Assembly: GCA_038239305.1 (NCBI GenBank)
Contig: JBBSEW010000006.1
Span: 48,195-112,194 of the forward strand
Direction of reading: 5' to 3'
Length of the DNA stretch: 64,000 nucleotides
From: JALYUA01 sp038239305
GTDB lineage: Bacteria; Acidobacteriota; Thermoanaerobaculia; UBA5066; Gp7-AA6
Both the position numbers and the translations under genes were made by a program. The notes below the pieces were generated by a model. The model was given only the letters and a program-made list of their open reading frames with translations. It was not told the DNA's origin and ran no database searches. Below, piece by piece: positions 52,489-60,383 of the stretch (positions are counted from its first letter, which is position 1; each line of letters opens with the position of its first letter).

Positions 52489-54450
52489 ATGCTCAAGACC
52501 ATGCGCGCCAGCTTCCACCACCTGAAGTGGACGCTCTTCGCGGTGATTATCGTCTTCGTCCTCGGGTTCGTCTTTTTCTCGGGCGGCGGAGGCGGAACGA
52601 CGAAGGACCCGGCGTCCCAGGTCATCGCCAAGGTCGGCGGCGAAACCATCACCGCGGCCGAGTTTGACCGGCAGTATCGGGAGTTCCTCCAGCGCCAGCA
52701 GAGCATGTACCAGGGAAACCTGTCGCCGGACCTGATCCGGGCGATGGACCTCCCGCGGCAGGCCCTCGACGGCATGATCGACAAGATCCTCCGCCTCGAC
52801 GCAGCCCGGCGTGCCCACCTGAAAGTCACGGACGAGGAAGTGGCCCAGACGATCGCCGCGATTCCGAGCCTCCAGGAGAATGGCCAGTTCATCGGTCGCG
52901 AACGATACGAGCGCCTCCTCGGCCTGAACAAGAGGACGCCTCAGCAGTTCGAGGACGAAGTCCGCGAGAGCCTCCTTCTCAACAAGTACTCCGCGTTGAT
53001 GCGCTCCTCCGTTCTCGTCTCCGACGCCGACGTGCAGCGGGAGTTCTCGACGCGCAATGACAAGGCCTCGATCGAGTACGTGAAAATCCCCCTCTCGCGG
53101 CTCGAGAGCTCGGCCGAGCCCGCGGACGCGGATCTCAAGACGTACTACGAGAAACACAAGGACCGTTACCGAACTGCCGAACAGCGCAAGATCAAGTACC
53201 TCCTGGTCGGGCGCGGCAAGGTTCGCTCGAAGATCGCAGTTCCGGAAGCGGAGCTCCGCGCCGAGTATGAGAGCCGCAAGGCGACGTTCGGCACTCCGGA
53301 GCAGGCGGTCGCGGCCCACGTCCTTGTCCGGACGGATCCGGCGAAGGGTCCGGCCGGGGACGCGGAAGCGAAGGCGAGGGCGGAGAAGATCGCGGAGCGC
53401 GTGAAGAAGGGCGAAGACTTCACGAAGGTCGCCAACGAAACGACGGAAGATCCTTCCGGCAAGGGCAGCGGCGGCCAGCTCCCGCCCTTCTCGAAGGGCC
53501 AGATGGTTCCCGAGTTCGAACAGGCGGCATTCTCCATGGCGCCCGGCGAGATCCGGGGGCCCGTCAAAACGCAGTTCGGATACCACGTCATCAGGCTGAT
53601 CTCCCGGAATCCGCCGCGCACGAAGTCGTTCGAGGAGATGCGGCCGCAGCTCGCCGCGGAGCTCTCCGACAAGCGCTCCGGCGCCGAGACGGACCGCCGC
53701 GCCAAAGCGCTGGCGGAGAAGATCGGGAGCCTGTCGAACAAGTCGGACGAAGAGCTCCGCAAGCTCCAGGACGATGCCGTCACGTACGAAACGAGCGAGT
53801 GGATCGCGAAGGGCGAGCCGATCACGGGCATCGGGGCAAACCCCGCCGCGGCGGCCGAGGCCTGGTCGCTCAAGATCGGGCAAGTCTCCAAGGAACCCAT
53901 CACGACGACGCGAGGCCCCGCATTCCTGAAACCCGCGGAGGAGCGGGCGGCCGGAACGCCGCCACTCGCCGAGATCAAGGCGCGCGTCTCGGCGGACTTC
54001 GTCTCGGAGCGGCGTGACAAGGAAGCGCAGGAAAAGCTCGCTCCCGTCGTCAAGGAGCTCTCGTCGGGCGTGACGCTCGCGTCTCTCGCCACCCGCTACG
54101 AGACGGAGGTCAAGACGACCCCCGAGTTCAGCCCGGGCGGCAACGTTCCGGAAATCGGCACCGCGCCCGCGCTCGCGACGGCCGTCTTCCAGACCTCGAA
54201 GGGCCAGGCCGGGCCGCCCGTCGCGGTCCCGGGCGGATTCGTGCTCTTTCGCGTACTGACACGGACAGGCGCGGAGCCTTCGCAGCTCGCGACACAGAAG
54301 GACGAGATCGTCGACAACCTGCGCTCACGCGAGGCCGAGAGGCTCCTCCGCGCCTACCTCCTGCAGCTCCGCACGGACAAGCGTGTCGAGGTCAACGACG
54401 AGATCCTCAAGTCCTTCCTCCCGGAGCCGGGCTCCGCGCGACGAGGCTGA
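52489..54450 (+). CDS. PpiD/SurA-like peptidyl-prolyl isomerase, membrane-anchored
   Basis: A 653-aa periplasmic foldase. One N-terminal TM at 14-35 (LKWTLFAVIIVFVLGFVFFS), then a SurA-N-like chaperone domain (about 45-235) and a parvulin rotamase domain (about 265-370: AAHVLVRTDPA, FTKVANETTEDPSGKGSGG, PGEIRGPVKTQFGYHVIRL). The C-terminal 280 residues form a second chaperone part. The layout is that of PpiD: inner-membrane anchored, helping outer-membrane proteins emerge from Sec. It fits a host with many TonB receptors. GGAGGGG lies 9 nt before the ATG. The next gene starts 22 nt after its stop. Confidence 0.92.
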   Translation: MLKTMRASFHHLKWTLFAVIIVFVLGFVFFSGGGGGTTKDPASQVIAKVGGETITAAEFDRQYREFLQRQQSMYQGNLSPDLIRAMDLPRQALDGMIDKILRLDAARRAHLKVTDEEVAQTIAAIPSLQENGQFIGRERYERLLGLNKRTPQQFEDEVRESLLLNKYSALMRSSVLVSDADVQREFSTRNDKASIEYVKIPLSRLESSAEPADADLKTYYEKHKDRYRTAEQRKIKYLLVGRGKVRSKIAVPEAELRAEYESRKATFGTPEQAVAAHVLVRTDPAKGPAGDAEAKARAEKIAERVKKGEDFTKVANETTEDPSGKGSGGQLPPFSKGQMVPEFEQAAFSMAPGEIRGPVKTQFGYHVIRLISRNPPRTKSFEEMRPQLAAELSDKRSGAETDRRAKALAEKIGSLSNKSDEELRKLQDDAVTYETSEWIAKGEPITGIGANPAAAAEAWSLKIGQVSKEPITTTRGPAFLKPAEERAAGTPPLAEIKARVSADFVSERRDKEAQEKLAPVVKELSSGVTLASLATRYETEVKTTPEFSPGGNVPEIGTAPALATAVFQTSKGQAGPPVAVPGGFVLFRVLTRTGAEPSQLATQKDEIVDNLRSREAERLLRAYLLQLRTDKRVEVNDEILKSFLPEPGSARRG

Positions 54451-54472
54451 CGGACCGGAGGCGGAGGCCGGC

Positions 54473-55651
54473 GTGAAGGACGACGAAGAGCGGCCCGGGA
54501 TCGACACCCGCGCGATTCACGCCGGCCGGCGCGACGATCCGTCCCGGGCCCTTGTCGAGCCGGTCTATCAGACGGCTCCCTTCTCGTTCGCCGGGACGGA
54601 CGAGCTCGAGAAGGCGGCATCGGGCAACCCGCCCGACGCCTTCTACACGCGGGAGGGTAACCCGAACTGGACGACCGCCGAAGGCCGGCTCGCTGCCCTC
54701 GAGGGCGCGGAAGACTCGGTCCTGTTCGGCTCCGGGATGGCGGCGATCTCGGCCGCCTGCCTCGCGCATCTCGCTCCGGGCGATAACGTGGTCGCCACCG
54801 AAGATCTCTACGGAGGCTCGGTCCGCTTCTTCCGCGAGATCCTCGAGCCGGCGGGCATCTCGTTTTCGTTCGTGCCGACGGAGCCGAGGCCCGCGATCGA
54901 GACGGCTCTCCGGAAGGAGACGCGCTGGATCTACGTCGAGTCACCGACGAATCCCCTCGTCAAGATCGTCGACCTCGAATTCGTCGGGGAGCTCGCCCGG
55001 CGTCGAGGACTGACGGCCGTGATCGATGGAACGTTTGCCTCCCCCGCTTTGCAGCGGCCTCTCGAGGCCGGATTCCATCTCGTCCTCCACTCGGCCACGA
55101 AATATCTCAACGGCCATGCCGACGTCACCGCCGGGTTCGCGGCGGGATCGCGCGACCTCATGGTCCCGATCCGGGCGCGCCGGGCGCGCACGGGCGGGAT
55201 TCTCGATCCGCACGCCGCTTTTCTTCTGACCCGCGGCATGAAGACCCTGGGCATCCGCGTGCGCGCGCAGTCCGCCAACGCGTTGCACCTGGCGAAATGG
55301 CTCGATCAATCTCCGCGGGTCGAGCGGGTCCACTACCCCGGCCTGAAATCCCATCCCGGCCACGAGACGGCACGCCGCCAGATGTCCTCCTTCGGAGGAA
55401 TGCTGGCGTTCGACATCGTGGGCGGGCTTCCGGCGGCGAAGACATTCCTCTCCCGGATCGCGCTCGTGACGCTCGCGACCTCTCTCGGATCCGTCGAGAC
55501 AACGGCGGACCTTCCGTGGCTGACGTCTCACCGGGCTTTCGCGCCCGAGAAGAAGCGGGAGCTCGGGATCCAGGAGGGCACCATCCGGCTGTCCGTCGGG
55601 ATCGAGGACGCGAAGGACTTGCAGAAGGATATCGAGTCCGCGCTGAGGTGA
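54473..55651 (+). CDS. Cys/Met-metabolism PLP enzyme (cystathionine gamma-synthase/lyase-like)
   Basis: About 392 aa from GTG 54473, with GGAGGCGGAGG upstream. The N-terminus DTRAIHAGRR is the family start. Further motifs are VYQTAPFSF, YTREGNPNW (the Tyr/Arg phosphate contact), LFGSGMAAISAACLA, YVESPTNPLVKIVDL and the Schiff-base Lys in LHSATKYLNGHADVTAGF, near residue 210. It could be a gamma-synthase, gamma-lyase or O-acetylhomoserine sulfhydrylase; the sequence does not separate these. It follows the foldase gene by 22 nt and precedes ruvA by 72 nt. Confidence 0.88.
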   Translation: MKDDEERPGIDTRAIHAGRRDDPSRALVEPVYQTAPFSFAGTDELEKAASGNPPDAFYTREGNPNWTTAEGRLAALEGAEDSVLFGSGMAAISAACLAHLAPGDNVVATEDLYGGSVRFFREILEPAGISFSFVPTEPRPAIETALRKETRWIYVESPTNPLVKIVDLEFVGELARRRGLTAVIDGTFASPALQRPLEAGFHLVLHSATKYLNGHADVTAGFAAGSRDLMVPIRARRARTGGILDPHAAFLLTRGMKTLGIRVRAQSANALHLAKWLDQSPRVERVHYPGLKSHPGHETARRQMSSFGGMLAFDIVGGLPAAKTFLSRIALVTLATSLGSVETTADLPWLTSHRAFAPEKKRELGIQEGTIRLSVGIEDAKDLQKDIESALR

Positions 55652-55723
55652 CGGGAGGATCGCTGTCGGCTGTCCGTGAGCCGCTGGCTGTCCGCTGGAA
55701 TTCGTAACCCGTACAATCCGTCC

Positions 55724-56314
55724 ATGATCGGTCGTTTGACGGGACGCCTCGCGGAGAAAGCGCCCGAGCAGGTTCTTCTCGATGTGGGCGGCGTGGGCTA
55801 TCTCCTCCACATCCCGCTTTCGACTTTCTACGAGCTTCCCGAGCCCGAGAGCCCGACCTCGCTCTTCGTCCACACGCACGTCCGCGAGGACACGCTCGCG
55901 TTGTACGGATTTCTGACGGAGCGGGAGAGGTCTCTTTTTCTCCTGCTCCTGACCGTCAACGGCATCGGCCCGCGCGTCGGGCTGACGGTCCTGTCGGGAA
56001 TGCCGCCGGCGGAGCTCGTCGAGGCACTTCACAAGCAGGATGTCCGGCGGCTCATGAGCGTCCCCGGCGTCGGAAAAAAAACGGCCGAGCGGATGGTGCT
56101 CGAGCTCGCCGACAAGGCCGCCAAATCCGCGGCGCCGCCCGCCGCCGGCGCTCCCGTCTCCGTAGCCGCCGACGACGTCATCTCCGCTCTCGTCAACCTG
56201 GGCTACCGGCGCGCCGAGGCCGAACGGGTTGTCGAGGGGATCTCGCGCTCGAACGCGCCAGCCGACTTCGGCGATTATCTGAAGGCGGCGCTGAAGAAGC
56301 TCACGGGGGGATGA
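55724..56314 (+). CDS. ruvA: Holliday junction helicase subunit RuvA
   Basis: A 196-aa DNA-junction-binding protein. The OB domain is MIGRLTGRLAEK to about 63 (LDVGGVGYLLHIPLST), two HhH motifs follow (LLLLTVNGIGPRVGLTVLSG and VRRLMSVPGVGKKTAERMVL), and the C-terminal domain that touches RuvB is at 150-196 (VISALVNLGYRRAEAERVV). ATG 55724 is the conserved start; the frame is open from 55676. It is separated from ruvB by 315 bp of repeats. ruvC is not in the window. Confidence 0.95.
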   Translation: MIGRLTGRLAEKAPEQVLLDVGGVGYLLHIPLSTFYELPEPESPTSLFVHTHVREDTLALYGFLTERERSLFLLLLTVNGIGPRVGLTVLSGMPPAELVEALHKQDVRRLMSVPGVGKKTAERMVLELADKAAKSAAPPAAGAPVSVAADDVISALVNLGYRRAEAERVVEGISRSNAPADFGDYLKAALKKLTGG

Positions 56315-56335
56315 TCCAGTTTCCTCTCGAGTCGA

Positions 56336-56403
56336 ATCGGGTGATCGGGTGATTGGGTGATCGGGTGATCAAGCAAGAGAATCGGATGATCCGGGAATCG
56401 GAA
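56336..56403. repeat. Repeat family C, copy 5
   Basis: ATCGGGTGATCGGGTGATTG then GGTGATCGGGTGATC and degenerate units to GGGAATCGG. 8-bp period. Confidence 0.75.
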
Positions 56404-56407
56404 TGAA

Positions 56408-56451
56408 TGCGCCCCTCACCCCTGCCCTCTCCCGGCGAGAGAGGGGGAATG
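56408..56451. repeat. Repeat family D, copy 3
   Basis: GCCCCTCACCCCTGCCCTCT followed by CCCGGCGAGAGAGGGGGAAT; stem has one or two mismatches compared with copy 1. Confidence 0.65.
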
Positions 56452-56518
56452 CGGGCTCGGCGCGCACCGAAAATGCAGAAAGCGATTCGCCGGAGACCCG
56501 GCCTCCGAAATACGATCC

Positions 56519-56587
56519 TCCGATCACCCGATCCCGCGCGATAGATCGCCCGATCACCCGATCACCCGATCACCCGATCACCCGATT
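56519..56587 (-). repeat. Repeat family C, copy 6 (inverted)
   Basis: GATCACCC units in tandem (five near-perfect from about 56551), the complement of GGGTGATC. Together with copy 5 it forms a long inverted pair flanking the family D hairpin. Confidence 0.8.
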
Positions 56588-56614
56588 CTCTCTAATCCGG
56601 TTGAGAGAGAATCG
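56583..56614 (+). promoter_or_regulatory. 11-bp hairpin in the ruvB leader
   Basis: CGATTCTCTCT (56583-56593) and AGAGAGAATCG (56604-56614) are perfect arms with a 10-nt loop, ending 15 nt before the ruvB ATG. It could limit access to the weak ribosome binding site or mark the end of the repeat block. Confidence 0.6.
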
Positions 56615-56629
56615 CAGGCGAAAGCACCG

Positions 56630-57652
56630 ATGACCGACGACAAAGAGCTCATGGCCGGCACCGCCCTCGACGACGACATCGCCGTCGAGCCAAAGCTGCG
56701 GCCGCAGTCCCTCGCGGAGTACATCGGCCAGAAAAAAGTCCGCGACAACCTTTCCGTGTTCCTCCAGGCGGCCCGAGCCCGAAACGAGCCCCTCGATCAC
56801 GTCCTCCTGACGGGGCCCCCCGGTCTCGGCAAGACGACCCTCGCCCACATCGTGGCGAAGGAGATGGCGGCCGGTCTCCGGGTCACATCGGGGCCTATGA
56901 TCTCGCGGGCGGGTGACCTCGCCGGTATCCTGACGAATCTTCAGCCGAAGGACGTCCTCTTCATCGACGAGATCCACCGGTTGAACCCGGCGGTGGAAGA
57001 GATCCTTTATCCCGCGATGGAAGACTTCCGGCTGGACGTCATGATCGGCGAAGGCCCGATGGCGCGGACGATGAAGATCGATCTGCCGGCCTTCACGCTG
57101 ATCGGAGCGACGACGCGGCCCGGGCTTCTCTCTCAGCCTCTGCACGGGCGATTCGGCATCGCCCTCCGGCTCGACTTCTACGACGCGGCGTCGCTCGCGA
57201 TGATCATCGACCGGTCCGCGCTGATCCTCGGCATCTCGATTACACCCGAAGCCGCGCACGAGATCGCGCGCCGCAGCCGCGGAACGCCCCGGATCGCCAA
57301 TCGTCTGCTTCGCCGGCTGCGCGACTTCGCGGAAGTGGCGGGCAAGAAGGCGATCGATCTGGAGACCGCCCGCCAGGCGCTCGCCCGCCTGGAAGTCGAT
57401 GAGCACGGCTTCGACGAGGTCGACCGGCGGATCCTCGCGACGATCATCGAGAAGTTCAGCGGGGGTCCGGTCGGGATCGGATCCATCGCGGCATCGATCG
57501 GCGAGGACCGCGGGACGATCGAGGATCTCTACGAGCCCTACCTGATCCAGGCGGGATTTCTGCAACGAACTCCCCGCGGACGGATCGCATCGGCGAGCGC
57601 CTATCGCCACCTGGGAATCACACCGCCGCTGCGCGACGGATCGCTTTTCTAG
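56630..57652 (+). CDS. ruvB: Holliday junction helicase ATPase RuvB
   Basis: A 340-aa AAA+ motor for branch migration. Walker A GPPGLGKTT, Walker B VLFIDEIHRLN, sensor 1 LIGATTRPGLL, arginine finger region PLHGRFGI and the C-terminal winged helix (GGPVGIGSIAASIGEDRGTI, YLIQAGFLQRTPRGR). SQPLHGRFGI differs a little from the more usual SPLRDRFGI but keeps the Arg. ATG 56630 has no strong ribosome binding site. Unlike most genomes, ruvA and ruvB are split by a repeat block, so coexpression is uncertain. Confidence 0.96.
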   Translation: MTDDKELMAGTALDDDIAVEPKLRPQSLAEYIGQKKVRDNLSVFLQAARARNEPLDHVLLTGPPGLGKTTLAHIVAKEMAAGLRVTSGPMISRAGDLAGILTNLQPKDVLFIDEIHRLNPAVEEILYPAMEDFRLDVMIGEGPMARTMKIDLPAFTLIGATTRPGLLSQPLHGRFGIALRLDFYDAASLAMIIDRSALILGISITPEAAHEIARRSRGTPRIANRLLRRLRDFAEVAGKKAIDLETARQALARLEVDEHGFDEVDRRILATIIEKFSGGPVGIGSIAASIGEDRGTIEDLYEPYLIQAGFLQRTPRGRIASASAYRHLGITPPLRDGSLF

Positions 57653-57667
57653 CCGTCCCGAGCGCCA

Positions 57668-58558
57668 GTGAAACGCGGCGTCCTGATCTACAACCCGACG
57701 GCGGGACAACGCGACCGGCGCGCGCGCATGGGGGAACTGATCCGAAGCATGCACGCCCGGGGGATCGAGCTCGTCAACGCCCCGACGGAAAGCGCCGGCC
57801 ACGCGACCGAGATCGCACGCGCCTTTCTGGCGCGAGGCGTCGATATCGTCGCGGCCTGCGGGGGCGACGGAACGATCTCCGAGGTAGCCTGGGGCCTCGC
57901 GGGAACGGACGTGCCCCTGGCGATCCTTCCCGGTGGCACCTCGAACGTGCTCGCCCGGGAGCTCTCGATACCGCTCCCGATCCATCTCGCGAAAGAGCTG
58001 CTCGTTACCGGCGTCCCCCTGCGCGTGCGGCTGCTGACGGCCAACGACCGGCCTTTTCTTCTCTGGGCGGGGGCCGGACTGGATGCCCGGATCATGTTGA
58101 GACTCCGGCCGCTTCTGAAGCGCTGGTTCGGGCGGGCAGGAATTGTTGTGACCGCCGCCCCGGAATTCTTCCGCTACGAGTTTCCGAGGCTCGAGGTCAC
58201 GATTGACGGTGTTCCCCACGACGCGACCTTCGCCGTCGTCTCGCACGCAACGCGATACGCGGGCGACTGGATCATCGCGCCGGACGCGTCCCTCTTATCC
58301 GACGAGATGGACGTGCTCCTCTTCGAAGGAAAGAGCCGCTGGCGCTTCTTCCAGCTCTTCCAGCAGATCCAGATCGGCCGGTCGGGGCACCTCGCCGCCG
58401 GTATCGCGCGGATCGTGCGCGGGCGAACGATCGAGATCCGCTCGGGCGAGAGCTATCCCGTCGAGGTCCAGGTGGACGGCGACTGCGTGCTGGAGACACC
58501 GGTTGTCTGCCGGGCGGCGGACCGAGACGTGACCGTGCTTGTGCCGGCGCGGGCGTGA
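57668..58558 (+). CDS. Diacylglycerol kinase-family lipid kinase
   Basis: A 296-aa soluble or peripheral lipid kinase. NPTAGQRDRRARM near the N-terminus, ACGGDGTISEVAWGL (GGDGT nucleotide motif), LPGGTSNVLARELSIP and the second domain with LLWAGAGLDARIM. It phosphorylates diacylglycerol or a related lipid. The start is GTG 57668, 15 nt after the ruvB stop. Five nt after its own stop a family B repeat begins. Confidence 0.9.
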   Translation: MKRGVLIYNPTAGQRDRRARMGELIRSMHARGIELVNAPTESAGHATEIARAFLARGVDIVAACGGDGTISEVAWGLAGTDVPLAILPGGTSNVLARELSIPLPIHLAKELLVTGVPLRVRLLTANDRPFLLWAGAGLDARIMLRLRPLLKRWFGRAGIVVTAAPEFFRYEFPRLEVTIDGVPHDATFAVVSHATRYAGDWIIAPDASLLSDEMDVLLFEGKSRWRFFQLFQQIQIGRSGHLAAGIARIVRGRTIEIRSGESYPVEVQVDGDCVLETPVVCRAADRDVTVLVPARA

Positions 58559-58562
58559 GGAA

Positions 58563-58612
58563 GAATCTCGCGATCTCGCGATCTCATGATCTCGCGATCA
58601 ATCGATTCATCG
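58563..58612. repeat. Repeat family B, copy 5
   Basis: GAATCTCGC, then GATCTCGC, GATCTCAT, GATCTCGC, GATCAATC at exact 8-bp steps, ending GATTCATCG. Confidence 0.8.
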
Positions 58613-58651
58613 AAACATCGGCTGTCGGGAGAGAACCTCGACTAGTCAGAA

Positions 58652-58715
58652 TCGGGTGATCGGGTGATCGGGTGATCGGGTGATCAATCAGGGGGAATCG
58701 GGTGATCGGAGAATC
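58652..58715. repeat. Repeat family C, copy 7 (cleanest array)
   Basis: GGGTGATC repeated four times without error, then AATCAGGG and one more GGGTGATC unit. Confidence 0.85.
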
Positions 58716-58846
58716 GGGATGGCCTTTTATTTGCCGGAACAGTCGAATCTCCGATCGCGCGACCTCGTGATCCCGCGCGTCAGGGTTACGCCTGCTGTTG
58801 GGCCCAAGAAGCGGATCGCGGACAGCGACAGCCGGCCGCTCCCGGT

Positions 58847-60283
58847 TCACTTCCTCCCGACGGCCTTCTCCAGATCCGCCACTTCTTTCGGGGCGCCACA
58901 CGACAGGCAGTCCGACCCCTTGTCGGTGATCAGGATCGTGTCCTCGATCCGCACTCCGATGTTCCACCAGCGCGGATCGACTCCTTCCATCCTGGCGGGG
59001 ATGTAGATGCCGGGCTCGACGGTCAGGACCATTCCCGCCGCGAGGGAACGCGGCGCGTCGCCGACTCGATAGTGGCCGGCATCGTGCACGTCCATGCCGA
59101 CCCAGTGAGAGATCCCGTGCAGTGTGAACTTGTAGTACGCGCGGCTCGCGATCAGCTTGTCCACGTCGCCCGAAAGAAGGCCAAGCTTGACGAGGGCCTC
59201 GGTTTGCCCGCGCGTGGAGGCCTTCTCGACTTCGTCATGCGTGACGCCGGGATGGAGCATCGCGATCACGCTCTTCTGGACTCCGAGAACCGCCTCGTAC
59301 ACCGCGCGCTGCTCCTTTGAGAAGCGCCCGTTCACGGGGTAGGTGCGGGTGATGTCCGTGGCGTAGTACGCGTACTCCGCTCCGGAATCGTTCAGGAGGA
59401 GTTCGCCTTCCTGGATTCTCCGATCATTCTTCTCCCAGTGGAGATAGACCGAGTTGGGCCCGGACGCCACGATCGACGGATACGCCATGCGGCGTGCGCC
59501 ATTGGCGAAGCAGTAGGAGTCGAGCGCCTGCTGGACCTCGAATTCGTACTTCCCGGGAGCCACGGCCGCCATCGCGCGGATGTGCCCTCGGGCGGAGATC
59601 TCCGCAGCCCTCCGGAGAAGCGCGACCTCATCCCCGTCCTTGATGAGCCTCAGCTCGTGGATGATCTCTCTCGCGTCCACGACGGTAGCCGGCCCCGCGT
59701 CGTACCTTCGAACGACGTCGAGCCGGTCGCGAAACTTCACACTCCAAGCCTCGTCGCCGCCGTCCTCGAGGTACAGCCGCTCGACGCCCGATAAGAGTCC
59801 GCCCATGCGGTTGGCTTCCATCCGCACGAGGGACCCCTCGAAATCCGTGACGGGAAACGCCTCCGACGCGCCGTACTGCGCCGCGGCTTCAGCGGGTCCG
59901 ACGCGGGGTCCTTCGAAGTTCTCCCGACGCGGATCCCGGGGCCTCAGGTAGAGCGTGTACGTCTTGCCGTCCGCAGCGCCCGGCCGGAACACGGCGACCA
60001 CGTCCGGCTCGTCGATGCCCGTGAGGTAGTAAAAGTCGGAGTCCTGCCTGTAAACGAAATCGGTGTCCGCGGACATGACGCGCGTCGGGGCGGATCGGAG
60101 AATCGCGATCGACCCCGGCGGCAGCTTCGCCAGAAACTTTTCCCGATGGGCGCGGAACATCTCGCGGGGCGCGGTGAGCGGCGGAAAGTCGAGCGCCGAC
60201 GCGGGCGCGGGGGAGACGGCGGAGAGCGTGACCAGCAGGAGAGCCAGGGACGCGACGCGCATCGAGACGGTACGGAACGTCAT
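58847..60283 (-). CDS. Secreted Xaa-Pro aminopeptidase (M24B)
   Basis: A 478-aa metallopeptidase that removes the N-terminal residue before Pro. The signal peptide is MRVASLALLLVTLSAVSPAP, then an AMP-N domain (to about 190: FVYRQDSDFYYLTGIDEPDV). The M24 domain has the metal ligands Asp in LLNDSGAEYAYYATDITRTY (two Asp), His in LHGISHWVGMDVHDAGHY, Glu in LTVEPGIYIP and Glu in GVRIEDTILIT. All are present. ATG 60283 is chosen because GAGGAG lies 7 nt upstream; the frame is open to 60418. Tandem GGCAGACAGACTCG words occupy the leader. A periplasmic or secreted enzyme, fitting a peptide-using lifestyle. Confidence 0.93.
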   Translation of the reverse strand: MTFRTVSMRVASLALLLVTLSAVSPAPASALDFPPLTAPREMFRAHREKFLAKLPPGSIAILRSAPTRVMSADTDFVYRQDSDFYYLTGIDEPDVVAVFRPGAADGKTYTLYLRPRDPRRENFEGPRVGPAEAAAQYGASEAFPVTDFEGSLVRMEANRMGGLLSGVERLYLEDGGDEAWSVKFRDRLDVVRRYDAGPATVVDAREIIHELRLIKDGDEVALLRRAAEISARGHIRAMAAVAPGKYEFEVQQALDSYCFANGARRMAYPSIVASGPNSVYLHWEKNDRRIQEGELLLNDSGAEYAYYATDITRTYPVNGRFSKEQRAVYEAVLGVQKSVIAMLHPGVTHDEVEKASTRGQTEALVKLGLLSGDVDKLIASRAYYKFTLHGISHWVGMDVHDAGHYRVGDAPRSLAAGMVLTVEPGIYIPARMEGVDPRWWNIGVRIEDTILITDKGSDCLSCGAPKEVADLEKAVGRK

Positions 60284-60302
60284 GGAGCGTTCTCCTCGAT
60301 CA

Positions 60303-60353
60303 GGCAGACAGACTCGCAGGCAGACAGACTCGATCCGGCAGACAGAACAGACG
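60303..60353. repeat. Tandem GGCAGACAGACTCG repeats upstream of the aminopeptidase
   Basis: About three imperfect units: AGGCAGACAGACTCGC, AGGCAGACAGACTCGA and CCGGCAGACAGAACAGAC. They lie in the leader or promoter of the minus-strand gene at 60283. Confidence 0.65.
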
Positions 60354-60383
60354 GGCGCAGGAGTGCGGACAATTGGGAGCGCT

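Larger units (their letters stand above)
56315..56629. other. Repeat-bearing gap between ruvA and ruvB
   Basis: Family C, family D, then an inverted family C array, then an 11-bp hairpin just before ruvB. No coding region is supported. Confidence 0.75.
58559..58846. other. Gap with family B and C repeats between convergent genes
   Basis: Holds family B copy 5 and family C copy 7. Beyond 58715 nothing recognisable is seen. Confidence 0.7.

Noticed and set aside
56519..56587. CRISPR-like regular array
   Set aside because: The repeat unit is 8 bp with no spacers between units and no cas genes in the window.
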